A stretch of 13,647 nt of DNA from Bacteroidota bacterium (GTDB lineage Bacteria; Bacteroidota; Bacteroidia; NS11-12g; UBA955). The notes under the pieces are model-generated. The model did no database searches. It was given only the letters and a program-made list of their open reading frames with translations, and was not told the DNA's origin. Location of the stretch: positions 1-13,647 of the forward strand of contig CANFUB010000040.1 of NCBI GenBank assembly GCA_947450015.1. Reading direction: 5' to 3'. The stretch's first letter is position 1; every line of letters starts with the position of its first letter. The position numbers and the translations under genes were made by a program. Shown here piece by piece: positions 1 to 6,835 of the stretch.

Positions 1-1
1 C

Positions 2-1333
2 GAAGAAAATATTCGCATCGATTGGCTCACGGTAATTATTTATATTTTAATCGTAGGATTTGGTGCCATGAATATTTATTCTGCCAATAGCACCATCGAT
101 CATACTTTTATTTTTGATTTAACCATGGAGTATGGCAAGCAGTTTTTATGGATTGGTGTGGCGGCTGTTATTGTGTTTTTAATTTTATTACTCGATCCCA
201 AGTTTTTTAATTTTTCGGGGTATGGTATTTACATTGTCGTCATTATCATGTTGCTCATTTTGCTGGGCACAGGGGTTATTAATAAAGGGGCACAAGCGTG
301 GTTTAAAATAGGTTCTTTTAAATTGCAGCCCAGTGAGTTTGCTAAATATGCAACTTCATTAGCACTTGCTAAATATTTAGGAACGTTCGATGTAAAATTT
401 GCGGGCAGGAAAAATATTGCCATTTGTTTTGGAATCATTTTATTGCCAATGGCACTTACCTTGGCCCAGAATGATACGGGTTCGGCCTTGGTATTTGTGA
501 GTTTCTTCTTGGTGTTATACCGCGAAGGTTTGTCGGGTTGGTATTTGGTCATTGGTTTATACATGGCAGCCTTGTTTGTATTTACAATCTTATTTCCATC
601 GCTCTATTTAATATTAACCATTTTGCTCATTTGCGGTACTGTATTTTATTTTTTCAAGAAATATGCACAAATGTTATGGCTCAGTTTGATCGTGTTTTTT
701 GCATCGGCCATTTTTATTTTAAGTGTCGATTTTATTTTCGCCAAAGTCTTACAACCGCATCAACAACAAAGAATTTTAGTAACACTCAATCAGGATGTGG
801 CCGAGTATTATCCGCGCAAAGCCAAGGAGTTTAGTTTGTTTAAAATCGATGCCAATCGCAAAGACAAGAAGGCTTCGAAGCGCGATTACAGTTACAATGT
901 TCGTCAGTCGAAAATCAGTATTGGCGCAGGTAGATGGGTAGGCAATGGCTTTAACAATGGCACGCAAACCAAAGCCAAGTTGGTGCCCGAACAACACACC
1001 GATTTTATATTTTGCACAGTAGGCGAGGAGTATGGTTTTGTAGGGTCTACACTTTTTGTACTGGTGTATTTGTTCTTTATAGGGCGCTTATATTACATGG
1101 CCGAACGGCAGAAGAATGTGTTCAGTAGGGTGTATGGTTATTGTACAGCTTCCGTTATTTTCTTTCACTTTTTTGTGAACGTGGGCATGGCTTTAGGGGT
1201 CTTACCAGTAATTGGAATTCCATTGCCATTCATGAGTTATGGGGGTTCATCGCTCTTTAGTTTTAGCATGATGTTGTTTACCTTCTTGAAACTCGATGCG
1301 AACAGGGTGAATGAGATTTCGAGTGTTTATTAA
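2..1333 (+). CDS. rodA: Rod shape-determining SEDS glycosyltransferase RodA, 5' end cut by window
   Basis: RodA is the inner-membrane SEDS peptidoglycan polymerase that works with a class B PBP during cell elongation. The frame is open from base 2 (EENIRIDWLTV..., a typical RodA N-terminus), so the ATG at 68 is internal and the true start lies left of the window; 443 residues are visible. Recognisable family motifs are GAQAWFKIG followed by LQPSEFAK (about 290-350), the catalytic-Asp motif AQNDTGSALV with Asp at 473-475, QSKISIGAG, PEQHTDFIF with VGEEYGF (about 985-1035), and the C-terminal PFMSYGGSS (about 1228-1256). Many hydrophobic segments fit the usual ten-helix topology. One oddity is a charged stretch of roughly 30 residues between the HQQQRI segment and YNVRQSKI, longer than in E. 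coli RodA. Identification is firm; the missing N-terminus is probably only a few residues. Confidence 0.95.
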   Translation, partial: EENIRIDWLTVIIYILIVGFGAMNIYSANSTIDHTFIFDLTMEYGKQFLWIGVAAVIVFLILLLDPKFFNFSGYGIYIVVIIMLLILLGTGVINKGAQAWFKIGSFKLQPSEFAKYATSLALAKYLGTFDVKFAGRKNIAICFGIILLPMALTLAQNDTGSALVFVSFFLVLYREGLSGWYLVIGLYMAALFVFTILFPSLYLILTILLICGTVFYFFKKYAQMLWLSLIVFFASAIFILSVDFIFAKVLQPHQQQRILVTLNQDVAEYYPRKAKEFSLFKIDANRKDKKASKRDYSYNVRQSKISIGAGRWVGNGFNNGTQTKAKLVPEQHTDFIFCTVGEEYGFVGSTLFVLVYLFFIGRLYYMAERQKNVFSRVYGYCTASVIFFHFFVNVGMALGVLPVIGIPLPFMSYGGSSLFSFSMMLFTFLKLDANRVNEISSVY

Positions 1334-1347
1334 ACGCAGGAACTTTT

Positions 1348-1370
1348 AAAAATGCACAATAAATTGTGCA
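1348..1370 (-). terminator. Intrinsic terminator of the transporter-nitroreductase unit
   Basis: Read on the minus strand, TGCACAA and TTGTGCA form a perfect 7-base stem (1364-1370 with 1353-1359) around a 4-base loop, followed immediately by TTTTT (1352-1348). The stem is 35 bases past the nitroreductase stop. The plus-strand side has no T-tract after the hairpin, so it would terminate the minus-strand unit but not rodA. The stem is short and A/T-rich, so efficiency may be modest. Confidence 0.6.
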
Positions 1371-1404
1371 ACTATAAACCTTATTTGAATGTTTTAAAAA
1401 CTTC

Positions 1405-1980
1405 TTATTTTTCAGAAATAATAAACTGTTTGAAATCTTTGCGATGGCTCTCCGTCCTCTTTTTATCCAAACAGCCCAACATAAAATAGCCCATTAAAAC
1501 TTGGTTGCTTTTTAATTTGAAATAGCTGTGCATGGCAGTACCATAATTGCCCATACCTGTGCTCCAATAGCCGCCTGCATTTGGAAATTGACTCAAACTT
1601 AAGTACATGTTTTGAACCCCACATGCTACTGCTAGTAGGTCTTCTTTTTGTTTATTTGCACTTTCTGAATCGTGTTCGCAAACCAATACAATTACATGTG
1701 ATACCTGTGTTTGATAGGCTTGTATTTTATCGACCTTTTTTTGGTTGAATTTTTCAGGCGGGGTGTCTTTGATAAAATTATCCAATACCAATTGCAACCA
1801 ATTTTTTAAGGCCTCATCTTTTAAAACAATAAAACGCCACGGAAAATTTAAGGTGTGATTAGGCGCCCAACAAGCGTTTTCAATAAGGGTGTCAATAATG
1901 TTATTGTCTAATTGTTGGCCATTAAATTCGTGGGGATAATGGCTCCTTCTTTCGTGTATGATTTGATTGATATTATCCAT
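1405..1980 (-). CDS. Nitroreductase-family FMN oxidoreductase
   Basis: A 191-residue protein of the nitroreductase superfamily: NAD(P)H-dependent FMN flavoproteins, usually cytoplasmic dimers, that reduce nitroaromatics, quinones or other electron acceptors. Visible features are the N-terminal RRS (residues 11-13), which in this family contacts the FMN phosphate, the WAPNH...PWRF segment (38-50) characteristic of the small single-domain members, and GYWSTG (137-142) in the core. The length is normal for the family. Its ATG lies inside the end of the upstream transporter gene (8-base overlap, ATGGATAA), so it is probably translationally coupled and has no promoter of its own. Physiological substrate cannot be deduced; co-expression with an EamA transporter is not informative about it. 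It is followed by a terminator at 1348-1370. Confidence 0.88.
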   Translation of the reverse strand: MDNINQIIHERRSHYPHEFNGQQLDNNIIDTLIENACWAPNHTLNFPWRFIVLKDEALKNWLQLVLDNFIKDTPPEKFNQKKVDKIQAYQTQVSHVIVLVCEHDSESANKQKEDLLAVACGVQNMYLSLSQFPNAGGYWSTGMGNYGTAMHSYFKLKSNQVLMGYFMLGCLDKKRTESHRKDFKQFIISEK

Positions 1981-2929
1981 TTTTTTTCATGAGGGCATGT
2001 ATCACCACACTGCTTAAAATGATAGCTGTGCCGATGTAAAATTGTAAATTCAAGAATTCGTGTTCGTGTAAAATAAATGCAGCCAAAACAATGCCGTAAA
2101 CCGGCTCTAAATTAATGGCCAAATTGGCGGTAAAGGCTGTAACTTTTTTCATCGCATTTAAATTTAAAACAAATGCAATATTGGTGCAAACCAAAGCGAG
2201 GATAGCTATCCAAATAAAGTCGGCATAGGGCGATTCAATAAACTGCGGACTCAAGGTTGTAGGCCATATATTAAAGGTATGGATGGGTAGCACAGAGGTC
2301 CATTGACCAATGAATGGTGTGGCGAAAACCAAGAGGAGATTCAAGAATAAAAATCCGCCTGCCAATTCAGAAAAGGCCATGACCTTGGTATCCACTTTAT
2401 TGGTAAAGCTAGAGTTAATAGTAGAAAACAAGGCCGCAACAAAAGTTGAGAACACCCCAACGATAATGGCCAAAGTAAAATTGCCACCCTCTTCGCTTTC
2501 TGATGGCGAATAATAAGCAATGATGCCGATGCCTATTAAAGCCAATAAGCCAAGTAACATTTCTATCTTATCGAGTTTCCTTTTGTAAATGATGGGTTCT
2601 AAAAACGAAGTGAAAGTACTTGTAAGTCCAAAACAGCCTAGTGTTAAAGAGGCGCTCTTTCCAATTTTAATTGAACCATAAAATGTCAACCAATGGATGG
2701 CTACTAATACACCGATGCCCAATAAAGCGAGTATCGACTTCAATGGTGTAGCTCGCAAGGATTGATAAAATTTAGGGATTAAAAAGAAGCCCAAAGCCGC
2801 CAACCACATGCGGTGCCATACCAAGGTGAAATGATCGGCACTGATAAGCTTTCCTAAAATAGCAGTGAACCCAAAAATGAAAACAGCGATGTGCAATTCC
2901 CAATAGGCTTTTTTCATGTCAGCATTCAT
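1973..2929 (-). CDS. EamA/DMT-superfamily transporter
   Basis: An inner-membrane permease of the drug/metabolite transporter superfamily, with two EamA repeats of about five helices each. The N-terminal repeat starts at AYWELHIAVF and the second includes TNIAFVLNLNAM and NLEPVYGIVLA, the usual C-terminal EamA signature; total about 318 residues, normal for the family. A TTG at 2938 would extend the frame, but it falls inside the -7 promoter box (2936-2943), so translation must begin at the ATG at 2929 or the ATG at 2917 (MKKAYWELH). I take 2929, noting that 2917 also fits the family. Substrate is unknown: DMT members export amino acids, metabolites or drugs. It is the first gene of a two-gene unit with the nitroreductase. 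Confidence 0.9.
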   Translation of the reverse strand: MNADMKKAYWELHIAVFIFGFTAILGKLISADHFTLVWHRMWLAALGFFLIPKFYQSLRATPLKSILALLGIGVLVAIHWLTFYGSIKIGKSASLTLGCFGLTSTFTSFLEPIIYKRKLDKIEMLLGLLALIGIGIIAYYSPSESEEGGNFTLAIIVGVFSTFVAALFSTINSSFTNKVDTKVMAFSELAGGFLFLNLLLVFATPFIGQWTSVLPIHTFNIWPTTLSPQFIESPYADFIWIAILALVCTNIAFVLNLNAMKKVTAFTANLAINLEPVYGIVLAAFILHEHEFLNLQFYIGTAIILSSVVIHALMKKNG

Positions 2930-2935
2930 TGGGTG

Positions 2936-2943
2936 CAAAGATA
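2936..2943 (-). promoter_or_regulatory. -7 box TATCTTTG upstream of the DMT transporter
   Basis: On the minus strand this octamer is an exact match to TAnnTTTG, the Bacteroidota -7 consensus. It lies 6 bases before the ATG at 2929 and 18 before the ATG at 2917. A TTG occurs further upstream (2962-2960), but its spacing is shorter than the usual 19-21, so only the -7 element is well supported. Confidence 0.6.
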
Positions 2944-3070
2944 AGTACTATTGAAATGCCAATGGGAAGCATTAGTACACAGGTTTTACCGATAGTGGTG
3001 ATCTCCTTATTGTAATTTAATTTGGAAGAAAGCAACCTCACCTGCATTTTTGAAGTCTATTGTAGCAACC

Positions 3071-3865
3071 ATGTTTTTAGTAAAGAAGTGCATTCTAATT
3101 TTGCTCCTAAGCATCATCAGTGTGAATGCCTATGCCTCATTGCAACGTCCTGATGTATTGATTATAGGAAAGGATACCTTGCCCTTGTGGCGCAATCCTT
3201 TAGAGGGCGACCCAGCATTCATAGAAATGCGCAAGCTGTTTAAGGAAACCATGTGTGCGAGCGATTGTTGGCGTGGTTATGAAGCTGAATTTACCCTGCG
3301 TGATAGTCAACTTTATCTTACCAATTTAATTAGTGCTTGTTATACCGAAGACAGTTTGGTAACCCTCTATAAAAAAACTTTCCCAGAGATATTCAATGGC
3401 ATTGGAAGAAAAGTTACCTGGGTTGATTATTCCTTGCTAACATCGCGCGGAAAAATTATCAAAATATTTCACAACCAAGCTTACCACAAAATTAACAGAC
3501 GCGAAATTTACATGTATTTTAAAGCAGGGCGTTGGCAAAAATCTGATACCTTTACGTATGAAGAAACCTTGGTGTTAACCTTGTCGAATAACAGAGAAAT
3601 GTTAGAAAATTTTGTTTATTCGAAAGTCGATTGGAGCAAGTTGCCCAAAGAGAAATTGCAAAAAAACACAGAGGTGAGTTTGCTTTTTTACTGGGGTAAT
3701 TTTGGCAAATCGGAAGGCGTTATTGCTAGTTCAACTGATTTAGAAGTAGCCGAGGTAATCAATGAAACCATGCGTTTAATTTCGAGCGAAATGAAAGACC
3801 ATTGGTACATCTGGAGAGAAAGCATTACAATTACACCTGCAAGATTGAAACCTTTTCTAAAATAA
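3071..3865 (+). CDS. Exported protein of unknown function
   Basis: A 264-residue protein I do not recognise. The first 22 residues (MFLVKKCILILLL...NAYA) form a clear Sec signal peptide with predicted cleavage after AYA, so the product is periplasmic or outer-membrane associated. I chose the ATG at 3071 because it starts the signal peptide cleanly; the in-frame TTG at 3050 would put seven extra residues in front. The mature protein opens with DVLIIGKDTLPLWRNPLE, a style common in uncharacterised Bacteroidota exported proteins. The C-terminal part, VSLLFYWGNFGKSEGVIASS followed by an amphipathic helix and a WYIW segment, loosely recalls the strand-helix pattern of a TonB C-terminal domain; this is weak. 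Two cysteines (CASDC) lie close together near mature residue 50. Its stop is only 2 bases from the stop of the convergent porin gene. Confidence 0.8.
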   Translation: MFLVKKCILILLLSIISVNAYASLQRPDVLIIGKDTLPLWRNPLEGDPAFIEMRKLFKETMCASDCWRGYEAEFTLRDSQLYLTNLISACYTEDSLVTLYKKTFPEIFNGIGRKVTWVDYSLLTSRGKIIKIFHNQAYHKINRREIYMYFKAGRWQKSDTFTYEETLVLTLSNNREMLENFVYSKVDWSKLPKEKLQKNTEVSLLFYWGNFGKSEGVIASSTDLEVAEVINETMRLISSEMKDHWYIWRESITITPARLKPFLK

Positions 3866-3867
3866 AG

Positions 3868-5097
3868 TTAAAACCAAACCCCTAAACTGCCAATTATTTC
3901 TAAACGAACATTGGTGTATTTTTGATGGGTGTAAAAAATATTTTCATCGTTCCATAAATGTAGGTAACGACTTTCGATTCTTAAAAAAGCATTGTTCATG
4001 GGTTTGTATTCAGCGCCTATAGTTGCACCAATGGCATGCAAACCAACTAAGGTATGGTATTGATTGATGACTGGGCCAGTTAAAATTTCATCTTGATCGT
4101 TGAACCATTCTGCACGGCCATAGGCAGCATAGCGTCCTTTGTTGAATTTGTATTTAGCGGCTACTAACATGCTATACATGAAGGCCGTTTTTGTTGAATC
4201 TACCAAGCCAGTATGCTGTTGTAAACCAAAATTGGCTTCAAAACCTATATCCAATTTTTTAGATTTATAAGCCAAATAAAAATTTTGATACACCCTTTGT
4301 TGATTGTATCCCAAAGTGTCGGCAGCATTGTCGCTTAGCAAAACATTATAAGTGGCCAATACATGCGCGTTGGGTTCATAGAAGATAGAAAATCCATAGG
4401 TCTTTTTTCTATTAATGGCCAAAAAAGTATTAAAGCCATTGAAGGCGCTTATCTGTATACTGACTTTTTTATTGAGGTAATGGGTGAGCTTAGCACCACT
4501 TAAATAATAGGGTTCATAATAGGTTGTAAGAGCAATCGAACTGCCGATGTTCTCGCGGGGTTGTATGGATTCGAAACCGAGGTGGGTGCGAAAAAAACCA
4601 GCATCTAGCCAAGTGTTTTTGGCCATGCGTATACCAGCATAAGCCTCTTGGATAAAATTGTATTTGGTCGACCAAGCGCATGTCGCAATATCGCCAGCGT
4701 GTATGGTAACTACCCCTCTCGCTTTTTCATCCTGATAGCTTGCAGATACCATCACCATGTTCAAACTAAAGGCATTGGAGATAGGGGCAGAGGTGGGGAA
4801 TTTTTGAAATTCACCTACTTTTAATTGGTCGGAATAATGGGCCAAATAAGCATCAATATATCCAGTAACTTTAAAGGCATGTGTGCGTTGAGAATCCACC
4901 TTGTTTTTAAACATTTGAGAATAATAAAACGTAAGGTCCTCGTAATCCTTTTTAAGATTCGGATTGGACTTCAATTCATTTTCAATTTTTTTCAGTCTTG
5001 CATGTATTTTGTGTTGCGTTGAATCGACTTGCGACCAAGCATTATTACTTGTTATAAAAACCAAACCCATCAAGCATAATTTAAAAAACCGTTGCAT
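3868..5097 (-). CDS. Outer-membrane beta-barrel porin, OmpL-like (BBP2 type)
   Basis: A 409-residue outer-membrane protein. It begins with a signal peptide (MQRFFKLCLMGLVF...NAWS|Q), followed by a short charged helical, probably coiled-coil segment (about residues 25-60). The rest is built of alternating amphipathic strands with glycine/aromatic turns (KVTGYIDAYLAHY, QEAYAGIRMAKNTWLDAGFFRTHLG, RIESRYLHLWNDE), ending in GVWF with a C-terminal aromatic residue as expected for barrel insertion. The pattern matches the Bacteroidota family annotated as putative beta-barrel porin-2/OmpL-like. The frame extends to a TTG at 5121, but that codon sits within a -7 promoter box, so the ATG at 5097 is the likely start. 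Transported solute unknown. The gene converges with the exported protein on the plus strand. Confidence 0.85.
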   Translation of the reverse strand: MQRFFKLCLMGLVFITSNNAWSQVDSTQHKIHARLKKIENELKSNPNLKKDYEDLTFYYSQMFKNKVDSQRTHAFKVTGYIDAYLAHYSDQLKVGEFQKFPTSAPISNAFSLNMVMVSASYQDEKARGVVTIHAGDIATCAWSTKYNFIQEAYAGIRMAKNTWLDAGFFRTHLGFESIQPRENIGSSIALTTYYEPYYLSGAKLTHYLNKKVSIQISAFNGFNTFLAINRKKTYGFSIFYEPNAHVLATYNVLLSDNAADTLGYNQQRVYQNFYLAYKSKKLDIGFEANFGLQQHTGLVDSTKTAFMYSMLVAAKYKFNKGRYAAYGRAEWFNDQDEILTGPVINQYHTLVGLHAIGATIGAEYKPMNNAFLRIESRYLHLWNDENIFYTHQKYTNVRLEIIGSLGVWF

Positions 5098-5118
5098 TAA
5101 AATTGAATTTTTCAAAGG

Positions 5119-5126
5119 CAAATGTA
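5119..5126 (-). promoter_or_regulatory. -7 box TACATTTG upstream of the porin gene
   Basis: Exact TAnnTTTG match on the minus strand, located in the 39-base gap between the upstream membrane-protein gene and the porin, 21 bases before the porin ATG at 5097. This suggests that the porin has its own promoter and is not simply the second gene of an operon. No convincing -33 element at 19-21 bases was found. Confidence 0.55.
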
Positions 5127-5136
5127 AGGAATTTGA

Positions 5137-5721
5137 TCAAAATTCGGCCAGCACAGTGTGGTATTGAAAAGCTGGGTTTTTGCTTTCCCAAATTTCAAAG
5201 AGGGCTCGCATTTTTTCGTCTTCTTCTATGGTTTGCAAAAGGAACTCGTATTTGAAGGACTTGTTGTAACGCTTAAAAGAGAGGGTGTTGTTGTTGCCTA
5301 ACACCATGGTACGAGGCTCCACATCATTGCGTTTGAAGTAGTTGAATTGCACATGAAAATTTTTGAGTTGTTGCACTTCGAATCGGAATTTAAACTTGTG
5401 CCACCATTCAATCGTAATGTGGTTTTCAGAGAACGTGATGGTCCCTTTTATTTTTATTGAACGCGTAAGAATGGCGTAGAATGAAGGTGCGGCTAAGACG
5501 AGTAATCCCAATTGCAATACCTTTACTGAAGCGATATAGTCTTCTAATCCATTTTCCATTAGTAAGCCTTCATAAATTAATTTTCCTTTTTTTGTGTAAG
5601 CGGGTGTTAAAAAACGCAAGGCAATAAAGGCAATTGCGTAAATAAACATTTGAGCCATCACCACCGATTGCTTTTTTCTATGTAACAATTCACATTCAAT
5701 GCTAATGGGTTCAGTGCTCAT
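5137..5721 (-). CDS. Small two-helix membrane protein with C-terminal soluble domain, function unknown
   Basis: A 194-residue protein with two predicted membrane segments (about residues 21-40 and 68-86), then a soluble region of about 105 residues. The order of short strands after the second helix (IKIKGTITFSENHITIEWW, FKFRFEVQQLKNFHVQFNYF, TMVLGNNNTLSFKRY) followed by a terminal helix resembles the bacterial PH-like/YcxB-type fold seen in other two-helix membrane proteins, but I cannot assign a family. The ATG at 5721 is preceded by a consensus -7 box. It is co-directional with the porin, 39 bases upstream of it; that porin has its own promoter-like box, so a functional link is not established. 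Confidence 0.75.
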   Translation of the reverse strand: MSTEPISIECELLHRKKQSVVMAQMFIYAIAFIALRFLTPAYTKKGKLIYEGLLMENGLEDYIASVKVLQLGLLVLAAPSFYAILTRSIKIKGTITFSENHITIEWWHKFKFRFEVQQLKNFHVQFNYFKRNDVEPRTMVLGNNNTLSFKRYNKSFKYEFLLQTIEEDEKMRALFEIWESKNPAFQYHTVLAEF

Positions 5722-5732
5722 AACAAGATTTA

Positions 5733-5740
5733 CAAAAGTA
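5733..5740 (-). promoter_or_regulatory. -7 box TACTTTTG upstream of the two-helix membrane protein
   Basis: Exact TAnnTTTG match on the minus strand, 11 bases before the ATG at 5721. A TTTG lies upstream (5758-5755), but with a 14-base spacer, shorter than usual. The implied leader is only a few bases long. Confidence 0.55.
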
Positions 5741-5834
5741 TTCTATTTTTAATTCAAAAAAATCCTGAAAGAAAAATAGTTCCATTTGTTAAAAAAATAC
5801 TAAACGGTATGTTTTTTTGTGTCCTTGAATGCTA

Positions 5835-6061
5835 CTCCCAACTGCTTACTGCCAACTGCCTACAAAAAACACATCGAAGCAACCAACCATAACCCTAGCA
5901 CAATTACCTCGAAGCAACCTCGCCTACTGCTTACTGCTTACTGCCTCCTGCTTACTGCCTCCTGCCTCCGAAAAAACACACCGAAGCAAGCTCCCAAAAA
6001 ACAAGCACAACTTTCACGAAGCAACCTCGCTTACTGCTTACTGCCTCCTGCTTACTGCCTA
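5835..6061. repeat. Three heptamer arrays (CTGCYTM type) separated by two homologous 63-base linkers
   Basis: Array 1 (5835-5862) has four units: CTCCCAA, CTGCTTA, CTGCCAA, CTGCCTA. Array 2 (5920-5968) has seven: TCGCCTA, CTGCTTA twice, CTGCCTC, CTGCTTA, CTGCCTC twice. Array 3 (6027-6061) has five: TCGCTTA, CTGCTTA, CTGCCTC, CTGCTTA, CTGCCTA. Between them, linker 1 (5864-5926) and linker 2 (5971-6033) are the same length, align without gaps with about 50 of 63 bases identical, and share CGAAGCAACCTCGC at their ends (both linker coordinates include the first unit of the next array), giving a higher-order period of 107 bases. The last array ends 5 bases before the LysE stop codon. The rest of the 345-base gap (5722-5834) holds the promoter of the minus-strand gene and A/T-rich sequence. 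Open frames here read as repetitive LLPTAYCLL-like peptides and are not considered genes. Confidence 0.9.
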
Positions 6062-6066
6062 CGGTC

Positions 6067-6711
6067 CTACTTCCACCAACCCATCAAGGTAGTAAAGCGT
6101 ACCAAGAAAATACATCCTATAATCATTAACAATAAACCGAAGTATTTATTAATTGTAAAGAAAATACGTGCATTTAGTTTTTTGCCAATTAAATGCGACA
6201 AGAAAACTTTTAAAACATCCATTAAAAAGAGCATCAACAAAATGGTAAACACATTGATAGAAATGAGTAATTTGTATTGAACTTCTTCAGCATATTTTAA
6301 ACTGATAGAGCCCAAAACATTGAACCATAAAATAAAGGTAAAGGGGTTGACTAAGTTGAGGGCAAAACCCTTCATTAAACTTTTGGAATGTGGCACCCTT
6401 TCCGAGTAAGAAATTAAAAATGCTTTGTATTGGTGCCTGAAAGATTTGATGCCCAATAAAAATAGAATGATGGCTCCTAGCAAACTGTACATTTTTTGAA
6501 ACGAGGCTGTTTGCATAAATTCTGAAAAGCCAAAAATGCAGAGTGCTACGACTAATAAATCGCTTAAAAAAACACCCGAAGCTAAAATAACACCTTTCTT
6601 AAATCCCTCTTGAATGCTGGTGTGTATGAGTTTGAAAAACGCGGGACCGAACAACAAGATGCTAATAAAAAAACCTTGCCAAATGCCATTGAGTATGGGG
6701 AAGAGATACAT
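6067..6711 (-). CDS. LysE/RhtB-family amino-acid exporter
   Basis: A 214-residue inner-membrane protein with about six hydrophobic segments, the size and topology of LysE/RhtB translocators, which export amino acids or related small molecules using the proton gradient. Family hallmarks are the N-terminal GPAFF with the following helix (residues about 22-45) and the mid-protein NLVNPFTFILWF segment, which corresponds to the conserved NP...W of the family. Substrate is not deducible. The stop (TAG, 6067-6069) lies directly beside the heptamer repeat arrays, and no intrinsic terminator is visible after it. The gene is divergent from the enoyl-CoA hydratase, with a 124-base intergenic region between the two start codons. 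Confidence 0.87.
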   Translation of the reverse strand: MYLFPILNGIWQGFFISILLFGPAFFKLIHTSIQEGFKKGVILASGVFLSDLLVVALCIFGFSEFMQTASFQKMYSLLGAIILFLLGIKSFRHQYKAFLISYSERVPHSKSLMKGFALNLVNPFTFILWFNVLGSISLKYAEEVQYKLLISINVFTILLMLFLMDVLKVFLSHLIGKKLNARIFFTINKYFGLLLMIIGCIFLVRFTTLMGWWK

Positions 6712-6821
6712 CTATATTGTTTATTTTTTTTAGGGTTGAAGGGCTGCACAATAACCTATGTACAAATTAGAAGTATCAATAATTTGTTCATATCGTCTTT
6801 ACAAGACTAATCAAATATCTT

Positions 6822-6829
6822 TAAATTTG
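6822..6829 (+). promoter_or_regulatory. -7 box TAAATTTG for the enoyl-CoA hydratase gene
   Basis: Exact TAnnTTTG match ending 6 bases before the ATG at 6836. With the usual distance from this box to the start point, the transcript would begin at or within a base or two of the start codon, that is a leaderless or nearly leaderless mRNA. A poor -33 candidate (TTTAC, 6798-6802) is at the right spacing. Confidence 0.6.
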
Positions 6830-6835
6830 CAAACT

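Noticed and set aside
1353..1370. Terminator acting on rodA as well (bidirectional)
   Set aside because: On the plus strand the hairpin is followed by ACTATAAACC, with no T-tract, so only the minus-strand direction is supported.
3050..3070. TTG at 3050 as the start of the exported protein
   Set aside because: The ATG at 3071 begins a compact signal peptide with basic residues just before the hydrophobic core; the extra seven residues add nothing and TTG is the weaker start.
5835..6061. Heptamer/linker structure as a CRISPR array
   Set aside because: The repeated units are 7 bases long and the 63-base linkers are homologous to each other, not unique spacers; no cas genes are present.
5819..6280. 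Plus-strand open frames across the heptamer arrays (153 and 87 codons)
   Set aside because: Their translations are repetitive LLPTAYCLLLTA-type peptides generated by the 7-base unit and then run antisense through the LysE gene; no protein family, promoter or start context supports them.
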